Shown here in pieces: positions 1 to 9,874 of a stretch of 64,000 bases of DNA; position 1 is the first letter of the stretch; every line of letters begins with the position of its first letter. The DNA is from Dryomyza anilis. Taxonomy: Eukaryota; Arthropoda; Insecta; Diptera; Dryomyzidae. Under the pieces are notes generated by a model. The model was not told the DNA's origin. It was given only the letters and a program-made list of their open reading frames with translations, and ran no database searches. The position numbers and the translations under genes were made by a program. The DNA lies in the NCBI GenBank assembly GCA_951804985.1, contig OX638133.1, positions 52,314,791 to 52,378,790 on the forward strand, in the 5' to 3' direction.

Positions 1-478
1 GATGCGAAATTAGTGAGTTCAGAAAATAAGGCAACGTTAAGGAGGATTTTTGTCATGAACGCGAGTTTTCCAGCAATGAGGACAATATTAATGAATCGGA
101 TCACGGTTTTAGAAAAGACGACTATGAACATGCAGTTGCAGCGTATTGCTACAGATTTTTAAACTTCTACGAGATCGACGGTACCGCTGGATTTCTGTCC
201 ACCACAGATGTCTTCTACCGTCGCATCAAAACAAATAAATACGTTGGCGCCCTTTCCTTCAAACGTAACATTACAGATACCGGTTCTTTTTTTTAGATAT
301 AGTTTAAAAACAAAGTATAGTTTAAAAACTATGTATAAATTAATGTTTCTTCACTTTATGCGCCTTGGCATGGAAGCCACGCCGTTCGCGACACAAAAAG
401 GAGATATAACTGTCTGAGCTAACGTACACTCTAATTGACTGCGCCGAACACAACCGACGGATTTGAGTTCTAAATGGC
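1..478 (+). repeat. Degenerate gag-flanking sequence with a 54-bp direct repeat
   Basis: No intact gene is visible. A segment of about 54 bp at 232-286 recurs at 479-533 in the same orientation with a few differences, starting AAATAAATACGTTGGCGCCC. The second copy leads into the gag-like remnant to the right, so this stretch is probably a rearranged or duplicated 5' piece of the same retroelement. Short open frames here lack domain features. Confidence 0.5.
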
Positions 479-1360
479 CAAATAAATACGTTGGCGCCCG
501 TTCCTACAAACGTAACATTACAGATACCGGTTCCAGCTCAACAAAATGCGCCGTACGTGTCAAACCGACCGGCGATAGTTGCAGCACATGTAGTTTCAAC
601 GATGCCGAACATTTTTAACGGTGCATCGGCAGCACATCTGAATTCTATACCGTTTCATTCATAACGCAGCCGGACACGGGCCAACATGCACACTAGACTG
701 ACAATGGAAAATCATGATTTCGAATCGAGAGGTCACCCCCTAGAAATACTCTATTGGATGAGAAAATTGATGTGATGTTGATGTTAAAATTGTTGATTTA
801 TGTACGAAAATGCTTACTCTGAGGTCCCGGCGGGTCCATTTCCAATATTCGGATTTCGCTGAAAATTCTCTACTTCGATTTTCTTATTCAATAGAGCATT
901 TCTAGGGGCTGACCTTCAAAATCAAACTCGATGATTTTTTTCACACAAAGAGATTGTCAGTTTAATGCACACCGATATCGACACTGCTCGACACAATACG
1001 TTTCATCGCAACCGTTTTATGGACAACACCCGTTTAATCCACATGCCAACGTACGCGACATCATCGCGTTGTTGCCGGAATTTAATACGTCCGACGAAAA
1101 ATCGTTAAATTCAAATCGATTCATCAAGCGTGCAACTGGAACGTTCAAACCGTAATTTTTGCAGTTCAACAAAAAATGTTTGGACCAGCCAAATTTTGGG
1201 CTGATTCCCTTCAAGAAGTTTTCTTCACGAGATTTTCCATGCACTGAAAATATTGCGGACGTGCACATTAAAATGGCACACATAAAGCGACAGTATAACG
1301 AAACACCTCAAGAGTATTTCTATAAAATAATTTTCGGAATCCGCCACAATTAGGCAAATA
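479..1360 (+). pseudogene. LTR-retrotransposon gag remnant, interrupted by a MITE
   Basis: The reading frame at 931-1350 has one internal stop (1153-1155) and reads like the capsid region of a Ty3/Gypsy-type Gag: an IIALLPEF stretch, then NSNRFIKRA, ENIADVHIKMAHIKRQ and ETPQEYFYKI. This kind of order (short N-terminal helix, conserved tryptophan/proline region, then a helix ending in EYFYK) is typical of retrotransposon gag proteins. The part before 730 gives a proline- and alanine-rich frame that looks like its N-terminal side. A small inverted-repeat element at 730-916 separates the two. No protease, RT or LTR is attached, so it is a dead fragment. The exact family is not determined. Confidence 0.6.
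730..916. mobile_element. Small MITE with about 40-bp terminal inverted repeats
   Basis: The left end (from AGGTCACCCCCTAGAAATAC) and the reverse complement of the right end (from AGGTCAGCCCCTAGAAATGC) match over about 40 bp with a handful of differences. The element is about 187 bp, has no coding capacity and sits inside the gag remnant. I could not fix a target-site duplication, so the superfamily is open. Confidence 0.7.
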
Positions 1361-1818
1361 ATCAAAGGAATTAACTGTCCTGATATAAAAAGAAAATATC
1401 GAAGAATTACAATTTGTGCAATGAAGAATTACAATTTGTGCAATGATATTCTACGCGATATTAATATATATATATTTTGTAATAATAATAATCGAGTTTA
1501 GCTAATATAGCTAGTTTGCACTTTCAAAGCATAAATGCTCGAAAAATTTAACAACTAATATAGTTGGGCTCTCAAACAAACGCATGCCGTTAAAATAACT
1601 ACATTATTATTTTTATTAAAGCATCAATCTACATTTGAGTTTACTTTTTGACAGATTTACATTAAAATCTGTGCAATTAAAAACTATATCACACATACGG
1701 TGAAAAGGTGATGCTACAACATAGTTAGTTCTACTATATGGAAGATAGATTAACGTATCGCCATTTCTACTACTTCTAAAGATAGTCTGATAGTGGTGGT
1801 CGTAGACCTCTAGGGAAA
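1361..1818. other. AT-rich stretch, nothing recognised
   Basis: AT-rich sequence with short direct repeats (AGAATTACAATTTGTGCAAT occurs twice at about 1401-1444) and a short TA run. No coding or transposon feature is supported. Confidence 0.5.
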
Positions 1819-1995
1819 ATGTCGCAAGACAATCGCCTTAGCACTTGGCGTGCGAAGGCGATGCTCATCGAAAAGTTGATGGTAGTGATGGACACTGACA
1901 CCAACATCATGCCCGCATATGAAGGAGCAGGGTGGTTTCATGGCGTCAAGACCATCAGCTGTAAAGATGAAATGTCACAAAGAGGCAGTGAGTAG
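1819..1995 (+). CDS. 58-codon open frame, possibly LINE ORF1-derived
   Basis: An ATG-initiated frame of 58 residues ends in TAG at 1993-1995 and lies in a locally GC-richer island between AT-rich flanks. It contains WRAKAMLIEKL and a GAGWFHGVKTISCKDEMSQ stretch. The G-W-x-x-G-x-K-x-x-x-C pattern followed by a polar S-Q faintly resembles a segment of R1/LOA-type LINE ORF1 proteins, but I cannot claim homology. There is no clear promoter, and a splice donor is not obvious. It could be a transposon scrap, a short exon, or chance. Confidence 0.3.
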   Translation: MSQDNRLSTWRAKAMLIEKLMVVMDTDTNIMPAYEGAGWFHGVKTISCKDEMSQRGSE

Positions 1996-2029
1996 CCTAA
2001 AAGCTCCCGGAGTTGACGCAAAATGAGAA

Positions 2030-2560
2030 AAGTCGAAAAACATTTTTATTTTCTAACTTTATCTTACTGAAATTTTTATCTAAATATTTTTTAAAGTTTG
2101 TTCATGATACATTTGATTAAAATGCAAAGAAATATACGCAGCGATGTACAATTTAACACTGAAATATTGTACTCGAGCTAGGTGCTAAAACAAACGCATT
2201 TTGGGGAAACTTCTGGTGTGTATTAAACTCGACATGCTTAATAGGGTTAAAAAAATGTTTTACACACCCACCTTTAACGAATGCTTCTGAGTGACTGAAC
2301 TGAATTTTTGAACATTTGACATATTATTGTGTTTAGAATTATGTTTTAAATTGAGAAAATTACAAATGAAATTGAAATATTTAATTTTAAATTGAGATTA
2401 TTACAAAGGAAATTGGGATTTTACAATTAATATTGCAAAAATTCGAAATAAAGTTGAGATTTTTCCATTCGAAATTGAAAAAATTCCAAATAAAAATCAA
2501 TATTTTTAAATTTGAAATTGAAAAAATTCCAAATTGAATGATATTAAGAAATTAGATATT
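2030..2560. repeat. Dispersed AT-rich repeat, copy 1 (related to 21650-22440)
   Basis: Two blocks recur in the same order and orientation near 21650-22440: one around TATTTTTTAAAGTTTGTT (2086-2103) and one around TTTAACGAATGCTTCTGAG (2274 onward), followed in both places by runs of AAATTGAGA-like units. This is a non-coding dispersed repeat of unknown class; the copies are diverged and differ by insertions. Confidence 0.55.
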
Positions 2561-2798
2561 AAGGACCAATTTTTCGATAGTAGTTGAACTCCGTATGTAG
2601 TTAAACGACATTAGATCCATCTGCTCTGATGAGATCACGAGTTGTACTGTACAAGGCCAAAATAGTAGCTTGGCTGCCGCTGCAAACAGCTCTGTTCCGC
2701 CATGTAATTAATTGTTCTATATTAATTATTTTCAACAGAATATTAGTCCAGTGGTGGGCCCTTTTTTTGATTTTTTTTTTGTTAATTTTAATATTTTT

Positions 2799-3195
2799 AA
2801 ATTACTTCTTGTTAAATTATAACATTGAAATGTTCACATATTGTATTTAAAATCATGTATTTCTTATTCTCTTTAAAAAATAACTAAATATTTTTATTTT
2901 TAAGTTCCAAACTCGGTGACAAACGTAGTAATTTTTGAAATATTTCGAAAAAACGTTTGTATAATTTTAATATTTTTTAATTTTAATATTTTTTAATTTT
3001 TAATATTTTTTTATCACTTTTTTTTTAGAAATTAATTTAAATTACTTCTTGTTAAATTATTACGTTAAAATGTTCACATATTATATCTAAAACCATATAT
3101 TTCTTATACTTTTTAAAAAATAACTAAAAATTTAAATTTTAAGTTCGAAACTCGGTGACAAAAGTATTTCGAAAATATTACGAAAAAAAGTTTAT
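2799..3195. repeat. Imperfect tandem duplication, period about 240 bp
   Basis: The segment 2799-2960 is repeated at 3039-3195: both begin AAATTACTTCTTGTTAAATTA and contain AATGTTCACATATT, then AAACTCGGTGACAAA followed by an ATTTCGAAAA-like end. The copies differ by many substitutions and small indels, so the duplication is old. Confidence 0.75.
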
Positions 3196-3785
3196 TTAAA
3201 TAGGATGCAACTTGTGTGGCTAATCGTGGCTTATGCACAACTCACTAGAATCGTAAACTACAGATATTTAGCCATATGCTAGTAAAAATCTTGGACCCAG
3301 AAAACCCGAATACGTAAAAAATCGATTTGAAGAATATACTTTTTTTAAAAAAAATATATAAATTTATAATTTTTAATATATAAGGTACAGTGTATCTATA
3401 TTAGGTTTGTGCATATATTATAATGCGATAAATTGGGAAAAACATAGTCAAAACGCTCGCATTAGAGGTAACTAAAAATTTTGGAATTTAAACATTTTTC
3501 TTCGTTTTTCGTAATTTGGACACATCAATAATGTAGAAAATGAGCTTTGCAAGTCATTTGACTCGGCGTCATCGGTATGGAAAATTATATAAATACTAGC
3601 AAGGCCCCGTGCTTCGCTGTGGACGTTTTTTTTATTGTGTTGTAATGTATTAACCAAAACAAAAATAATTCTCCGCAAAAACAACTTTTCTCCGGACTGT
3701 TCTTCCTCGTGAAATTCCTCGTGATTTGCCATAGAATTCTTACCGGTAGAATTTTTCACCGTAGAGTTTTTCCCTGTAAAACTTT

Positions 3786-3920
3786 TAGTGTGGTGAGTTT
3801 TTGTGTGATGAATTTTAGTGTGGTGAGTATTAGTGTTGGTGATTTTGGTATGGTGAGTTTCGGTGTGGTGAGTTGCGTTGTGGTGTGTTTCGGTGTGGTA
3901 AGTTTCGGTTTAGTGAGTTT
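3786..3920 (+). repeat. 15-bp minisatellite (GTGTGGTGAGTTTCG-type)
   Basis: About nine degenerate units of roughly 15 bp, consensus near GTGTGGTGAGTTTCG. Because the period is a multiple of three, one frame (3709-3936) stays open and reads as repeats of the GVVSF type. No start context or conservation supports a protein. Confidence 0.8.
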
Positions 3921-4289
3921 AAAGAATTTGGGTTGAAATATATTTTGATATCACTGTGATATCACTATCGACATACACCATCTTGAAAATTCACCTTCTA
4001 TGGGGGGTGCCATGCCCAGTTGTCCAATCCCGCCCACATTCGGCGAGTCTGTTTAGAATGGATAAATATAACGCTTACCAAAATTTCATTAAATTTGCTA
4101 TTCCAATTACTGATTAATGTGTTTTTAATTTTTCGGTTATATGGGAGGGCCAACGCCCAGTCCACCAATCTCACCGAGATATAACCTGTACTCTGCCCGG
4201 ACCCAACATACATATTGTGTCGGAATGTTATTCAACTCGGTTCAGCCATTTTGATGTCTATTAGGAAAATACATACATTCTTACATTCA

Positions 4290-4355
4290 CAACTATATAT
4301 TAGATTCTTGATCAGCATCACTACTCGAGTCCGTTTAGCCATGTTCGTCTGCCAT
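4290..4355 (+). mobile_element. Old mini-me/DINE-1-type core remnant
   Basis: Contains TATATATTAGATTCTTGATC followed by AGCATCACTACTCGAGTC, then CCGTTTAGCCATGTTCGTCTG. This matches the pattern of dipteran mini-me elements: a TA-rich stretch, a conserved core of about 33 bp with CTTGATCAGCAT, and the start of a GTCY tract. The flanks from about 3590 to 4520 contain C-rich phrases such as CCCAGTCCACCAATC that also occur in such Helitron-derived elements. The element is decayed and its ends cannot be drawn. Confidence 0.5.
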
Positions 4356-4670
4356 GCTCTCCGAATACATGAAAACTTGAGATACATTTCAGAATGCGAT
4401 AGAATTTTATTTTAAAATGTTTTAGGGAAAAATTAGTTCCGAGTTCCAATCGGTTAACGGAAACGCCTACGCCCATACAAGTCACTTTTATATCGTCGGT
4501 GATACTGCACACCGCCTATCTACATTATCGAATACCTCTTACAATATGAATTTTACAGAAGAAACAAAACTATTTTCAGTCTCAAATCTGCACTTACTTC
4601 ATACAAAATTAAGTATGTCATAACTTATAATGGCATTTATCTAATTTATCTGATCAACATATCAATAAAA

Positions 4671-5358
4671 ACCAGTTGGGAAGGTTAGATCACATGGGAA
4701 ATTTTAAAGTAGATGTAATTATGATAGTTAGGATTATCAAAATTATAGTCGGTCTAAGCCGACTATAAATACCCTACACATATGTGTGGTTACCATTCAA
4801 AGTGATATATAGGTCACCATGGTATACGAATCCTGAAAATAACTACAAACTTTCCATCCCTGAAGATTTTTCTTTCATTTGATACCCACATTTACAAATG
4901 GGTAGGTATACCGAATTTCGATTTTTTTTTTGTGAACCACAAGTCTTTTCGCCGGAAAACATTATTATCATGTATTTGAGCATGATATCAATATATATTT
5001 GCCCAAAAAAGTTTTCCTAAGCACGTATAGATAAAAATTGATCTTTATATGTACATTTTATATGACGTATTTGAACATAAGTGGTCGGATCATAGGTCAC
5101 AATGGACCGATCTCGCCAATTTTTTCGCACATACAGCGTAGGTATATTAGTAATCTAAGTTATAAGTTTCATTTATCTAGCTTTTCAATTTTAAAAGTAC
5201 TAGGGTTTTCAACAGACAGACGGACATCGCTAAATCGACTCAGGAGGTCATGCTGATCAAGAATATATATACTTTTCCATACCGGAGATGCTTCCTTCTG
5301 GGTTTTACAAACGGCGTACCAAACTGAATATACCCTTTCACTCTTAGTGTAGGGTATA
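4671..5358 (-). mobile_element. Mini-me/DINE-1-like non-autonomous element, full-length copy
   Basis: This is the reverse-complement partner of the element at 45656-46402; similarity runs from ACCAGTTGGGAAGG at the left to AGTGTAGGGTATA at the right. Read on the minus strand it starts with a small hairpin (ATACCCT ... AGGGTAT), then a TA tract, the conserved core CTTGATCAGCATGACCTC, a very short GTCY tract (5213-5227), and ends in a CCAACTGGT box. It has no coding capacity. The neighbouring A-rich DNA shows no clear target duplication. Confidence 0.8.
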
Positions 5359-5954
5359 ACCAGATTATAACACAAAATTAGACGTAATTTTCGCATGCAG
5401 TTAGGCGGTTTTGCAGTATCACCGACGATATAACTCTTTAGGAACCAATAATTCGAGAAGCATTCAAAATACAGTTATAAAATCTAAAATTTGTCGTTAG
5501 AATTCACTTAAAAATATGTGGTCCAAAAATGGTCGTGATCCGCTCACATTTTTTAAACATTACTTCCCGGTTTTTTATAATGCACATTTTAGTCATAAAT
5601 CATTGAAAACCAATTTATTGAATTTAGCTGAAGGTGAGCGAGTTCAAAATAATTAAAAACCTTTGAATTTGGGTATACATTTAAATATCCCACGTTAATA
5701 TCCACATAAAGTGTAGGGTATTTCATAGTCGGCAAAAGGGAATTAATTAATTTTCTCGTTTTTATTTGTTTTAAATTAATTTTATTGGTTTAATATACAA
5801 ATGTTACCCACCCGAGTGTTAAAATATTCAAATGATTATCATTTTGCTAAATAATGCCATAATTAATGACACAAAATGTAATTAATTATGCCAGAAATAA
5901 AACAATTATATAATTTAATATTAATGGTATTATGTTGAAAAACCAGGAGTTTAA
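5359..5954. other. AT-rich stretch with small repeat remnants
   Basis: No gene seen. Around 5690-5735 the text AAAGTGTAGGGTATTTCATAGTCGGC echoes the AGTGTAGGGTA and GTCGGC boxes of the adjacent mini-me element, suggesting an older decayed copy. Confidence 0.4.
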
Positions 5955-6480
5955 AATTTTTTATACAGTGTGACAAATACGTATTCATAAAAAAACAAAC
6001 AATAACAAAGTAGTTCTTTTTATTAAAGGAGTATTCTTAATGTAAAAAATTGCAATGTATATAATAATATTACAACATTTGTTCCAAAATTAACCGATTA
6101 CTACCCCTTTCTCAACGACGATACAGTAATGAAGCTTATGATAATATCAGAGTTTTTACTTTTTTGGACGAAATTATTTTTTCAGACGAAAATTTTTTAT
6201 ATTAAAGGCTCCAAACCATACATAAAATGACCGATTGTGGGCAGTGGCTTACTTATTTTTATTTCCACAGACGTGGAAAGTACTTGAAAAATCCAGTTGC
6301 TTCGAATCATTTGTCCGGAAAAGGAAGTTCGCCTTATATCGTACAAAGTTCAGAAAATCTCAAATCGGAATGCAACGAAAATCATTGACGAAAGAAATAG
6401 AAGTAGAAAATTGAAAGCCTTTCTTTGTAATAAAATATCAGTGTTTCAGTATGGCTGACGATAAATACGTATTGGTGGAC
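5955..6480 (+). mobile_element. Possible Tc1/mariner-like remnant
   Basis: A TA-flanked start ACAGTGTGACAAATACGTAT (about 5966) resembles a Tc1-type terminal repeat, and a partly matching inverted copy with AATACGTATT lies at about 6465-6474. Between them a + strand stretch around 6150-6200 translates as FLDEIIFSDEN, like the region around the second catalytic Asp of Tc1 transposases (IFSDES). The frame is otherwise broken. The call rests on short motifs only. Confidence 0.4.
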
Positions 6481-6773
6481 TTTTTGCAGCTTCCAGTAAT
6501 GACTTTTCCGAAGCGTATTAGCGTTGAAATGTGCAAGAAATGTACAGAACACAAAAAATCCAAGTCCCTAATAAATTTCTTCCGTGAATGGTAATATGCA
6601 GCTGTAGTAAAAGCCGTATTTAACTTCTGGATCAATCACTTCGGATATTGCTGAATGCTTGCACAGATGTTAACACTACTTATAATCCATTCCAGATGAG
6701 GCCAAACGAAGTTATGCCACTATGGAAAAAAGCGAAGTAGTGGTACACCATCAATAATATTGTCGAAACGTGT

Positions 6774-7022
6774 CGAACTGATGCACGCACTATATAAGGC
6801 GACGCATCAGAGGCACAGCACTCTCGTGTGAAAACAATGTTTAGTTAAATAGTGGACATGCAGCAGTTGTTAGAATTTGTTATTAGTAAAGTTGTTTATT
6901 AAAGTGAATTAATAAAGTTAATTGTTATAATTTAAACCAAACATCAGAGTGTTTTTATTTTGTACACAATCCAGAGATAAGAACTTGTAGAACAGTTTTC
7001 CGTAGACTGAATTTTCGTAACA
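6774..7022 (+). repeat. Truncated 5' LTR
   Basis: It matches 10119-10407 of the 3' LTR from the phrase GAAACGTGTCGAACTGAT to the terminal TTCGTAACA. The TATATAA box is at 6791-6797 and a TTAATAAAGTTAATTG signal follows. The upstream half of U3 is lost, so the left end of the insertion cannot be defined. Confidence 0.85.
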
Positions 7023-7023
7023 T

Positions 7024-7041
7024 TGGTGTCAGAAGTGGGAT
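7024..7041 (+). promoter_or_regulatory. Primer-binding site complementary to tRNA-Leu
   Basis: TGGTGTCAGAAGTGGGAT lies one base after the LTR end. Its reverse complement is ATCCCACTTCTGACACCA, which I recognise as the usual 3' end of eukaryotic leucine tRNAs plus CCA. It is the start point for minus-strand DNA synthesis. The match to a specific fly tRNA-Leu was not checked. Confidence 0.8.
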
Positions 7042-7052
7042 TGTGATACAAA

Positions 7053-7740
7053 ATGGTTAAATTAGATCAACTTAGGGCCGTTTTCACAATGTTCGGTTAC
7101 GTTAAAATTTATCTGTAAGTTTGTTAACTGGCAGATAGCCTAACTTTCAGAAAATAGTTTCCGTTAAATATTTTCGTTTTCACTAACAAAAATTAATAAA
7201 CTTCCGGTTAGAACGATATTGTAATAGGTTTTCTGGCATATCTGGCAACTAATTGACATAAATAAATTAATTCAAATTTAATTTTTCAAATTTAAAATTT
7301 CATGAAATTGTTTCTAATATGTCTATTGCCATTTACCTTATGATATTTTGCGACATTGGATTTTGGTATTTCGGGAACAATTTTATGTAAAAATTGCAGC
7401 ATAATTTTTTCACTGGATTGTCAAAATCCGTCGGTTATAAAATAACGGAAACATGTTCTATCGGTTAAAATATCTGCCGGTTAAAAAAATTCAATGACAA
7501 ACAGATATAACAAATGATTGTGAAAACGAATTTTGCGCAAACTATCTGTTAAAGTGGAAGTTAATATTTAACTAGATATTGTGAAAACGGCCCTTAAAGT
7601 CGACCAGCTAAAGAAAGAGCTGTCGATTCGTAATCTTGCAACTGGTGGTAGAGCTGCAGAAGCGCCTAATGGAAAAATTAATAGGCATTGCTCTCGCGGA
7701 TCATGAGTTTGAAGTTCCAAAAAGTGACATTAACAGTTAT
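7053..7740 (+). pseudogene. Gag N-terminal region with SAP-like motif, disrupted
   Basis: The ATG at 7053 opens MVKLDQL; the MITE at 7075-7593 then interrupts, and after it the same frame resumes with KVDQLKKELSIRNLATGGRA. A shift of frame follows near 7655, after which LQKRLMEKLIGIAL can be read. The order leucine-rich VDQLKKEL, then a glycine turn, then a basic LQKRL helix fits a SAP-type DNA-binding motif (known in some gag proteins as well as chromatin proteins). The frame is dead because of the insertion and shift. Region 7741-8160 contains further degraded gag. Confidence 0.55.
7075..7593. mobile_element. PIF/Harbinger-type MITE inside gag
   Basis: Terminal inverted repeats GGGCCGTTTTCACAAT and ATTGTGAAAACGGCCC are perfect over 16 bp, and the element is bordered by TTA on both sides (7072-7074 and 7594-7596). 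Removing the element and one TTA leaves the gag frame continuous, which confirms the boundaries. A 3-bp TTA/TAA target and GGG-starting ends are the known signature of the PIF/Harbinger superfamily. At 519 bp with no transposase frame it is a MITE. Confidence 0.9.
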
Positions 7741-8159
7741 TCAACGGTCATGAATGCATGAGTGAAAATATGGCAGTGACCACACACTTTCAGAAATATA
7801 TTGTCATTTCCGACAATATTGTACCAATCTCGATGTTTTTGGGGAAGATACGGGATGCGTGCCTTGAGCGCAGTAACAATAGACGCCGTTTTAACGGATC
7901 AACTGTTGGCATTTCAGATGCGATTAAGTGGTGCGCTGCATGGTCTGAAAGTAGAGGAGTTGAAGACCAGTTTGGTATTGCCTTGATGAAACGCATCCCT
8001 AATTAATGTCAACGCCAAGTGGAGAGCTTGACGTTGACATTGAACTCCGGCAGATTATGTTGTCCGAAAAGTCGGGAATGTCCTGCAAAACGAAAAATAG
8101 TCAAATTTGCGACGCTAATATTCTGCAACAAATCTCACATTGGGCAGACATTCATTGTG

Positions 8160-8384
8160 ACTAGTGGCGTATGTGAAATAAACAATATAAAACTAAATAA
8201 ATTTAAATATATTTATTTATTTTATTCGTAACTTACAATTTTAGAGAAAATTTGTTGAACTTCATTTGAAATATTGAAAACAATAATAAAGTTTGACAAA
8301 AGAAAATTGAGCTGCCACATTATTTTTTATTATTTTTAAATGACAATCGGATATTGTTAAATATAACAATATATTTCTGAGTGC
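8160..8384. other. AT-rich insert-like stretch between gag parts
   Basis: Extremely AT-rich text, unlike the gag sequence on both sides, with AACAATATATTTC-type repeats. It may be another small insertion, but no inverted ends or target duplication were seen. Confidence 0.3.
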
Positions 8385-9863
8385 ATGACACCTATTTACA
8401 GAATACAGCTGAAGTTTCGGATGCAACATATTGGAGAATCGTTGCAGGAATATGCTACGGATGTTGAGAGACTTGCACATTTGACGTATTCCGATTTAGC
8501 GGAAATGTGTAAGATAAATGCATTTGTTGATGGCATTCGTGATCCTGAGACAAAACGGGCAGCAATGACTATGCGGAAGGTGACATTTAAGGAAACCGTC
8601 ATCACAGCGCTTATGCAAGAGATAGGGACTACATTGTGCCGACCAGCGACGGAGACACGTGTACTAGATGAGGAGGGAGAAAATGTATATCAAGGAGTAA
8701 GTAGAGCATCTAAAGCCAGCGTTAAATCCGAACATTATGTTGCCAACGAAAACACACAATTGAAAGGTAAATGCTATAATCGCGGAAAATATGGGCATAT
8801 GGCACGCGACTGTCGTGAAAAACGTAAATGTGTAATTGTGCAACCACCAAAGAGATACAGACCAGAAAAGAGATCTGAGAATAGTCCGAATAACACCAGT
8901 TGCCATCTTGGAAATTCAGGCACTGTGTCGGTACGAGTGTGTACAATGGAATCCGGAGAATGCCGGAGAGAAGATGAAAAAACGAACATAATTCACATTC
9001 GTTCATTGGGTGTCATGCCAGAGCAAATACGAAATGATCAAAAGATGGACCCCGACATCGCAAAAATTCGGACGTTCAAGGAACAACAAAGAAACCCATT
9101 ATGGAAAGAGTTAGCATCCAGCAGTCCAATAAGCAGGGCTTACTGGGCGCAGTGGCAAAGCCAGAATCTACAAAATGGTTGTTTGTACCGTGTGAGGGAA
9201 AGTGAAAATGGCAGATCTGCACGAAATTTGATTGTTGTTCCCAAGTCAAAAATAAAAGCCATAGTACTGAAATGCCATTGTGGAACCAATGGATGTCACT
9301 TGAGCATTAATAAAACGATTGAAGAAGTCAGGAAGCATTTCTATTGGGTCGGATATCAGAAGTCAGCCGCCTACTGGATTCACAGATGTAAGCAATGTGT
9401 ATCCGCAAAAAGAACAGTCGTCAGGAATTGCAGTAAGACGAATCAATACAACATAGGAGGACATTGCGAACGTACTGCCATGGATGTGAAAAATCCGATT
9501 TCAAAAAATGTTTTGGGCAAGAAGAAAAGTGAAGACCAATACGAGTTGCTTCAGTCTTTAAGGCAGAGTATACAAATTGCAAGTGATAAGATGAAGTCCC
9601 GATACGACTTGAGAGCAAACTCTGAGGGATTTAAGGAAGGAGATCTGGTCATGCTTTGTAGCCCGCCACGAGTGAAATTGTTAAATCCAAAACTACAAAC
9701 ACACCAGGAAGGACCGTACAGGATAATTAAAAAGATTAATGACATTGTGTACAGGATTCAGAATACTACTGGCGTCAGACGAAAAATTAAAGTCGTTCAT
9801 TTAGAAAGGTTGAGGCAATACAGAGAGAGAGGATTAACATCTGTTCGGGACGAACAGATTTAG
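8385..9863 (+). CDS. Gag-integrase fusion frame of the deleted Gypsy element
   Basis: A 492-residue frame without stops. Residues 1-110 are Gag capsid C-terminal half (GESLQEYATDVERLAHLTY, then a NAFVDGIRDPETKR segment). Around residue 130 a zinc knuckle CYNRGKYGHMARDC is present, but its second cysteine is replaced by Arg, so the CCHC set is incomplete. Residues 215-350 carry the integrase N-terminal zinc-binding region (GCHLSINKTIEEVRKHFYW, then HRCKQC). The catalytic core is reduced to an AMDVKNPIS stub, after which comes the integrase C-terminal part with EGPYRIIKKINDIVYRIQN and VVHLERLRQY. Protease, RT and RNase H are absent. The start is not certain because gag continues upstream in broken form. 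A frame this long in such a deletion derivative is notable. Confidence 0.75.
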   Translation: MTPIYRIQLKFRMQHIGESLQEYATDVERLAHLTYSDLAEMCKINAFVDGIRDPETKRAAMTMRKVTFKETVITALMQEIGTTLCRPATETRVLDEEGENVYQGVSRASKASVKSEHYVANENTQLKGKCYNRGKYGHMARDCREKRKCVIVQPPKRYRPEKRSENSPNNTSCHLGNSGTVSVRVCTMESGECRREDEKTNIIHIRSLGVMPEQIRNDQKMDPDIAKIRTFKEQQRNPLWKELASSSPISRAYWAQWQSQNLQNGCLYRVRESENGRSARNLIVVPKSKIKAIVLKCHCGTNGCHLSINKTIEEVRKHFYWVGYQKSAAYWIHRCKQCVSAKRTVVRNCSKTNQYNIGGHCERTAMDVKNPISKNVLGKKKSEDQYELLQSLRQSIQIASDKMKSRYDLRANSEGFKEGDLVMLCSPPRVKLLNPKLQTHQEGPYRIIKKINDIVYRIQNTTGVRRKIKVVHLERLRQYRERGLTSVRDEQI

Positions 9864-9874
9864 GTGGAGGGCAG

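Noticed and set aside
8396..9006. Several minus-strand frames over the Gypsy element
   Set aside because: Shadows of the 492-codon plus-strand frame, which contains recognisable domains.
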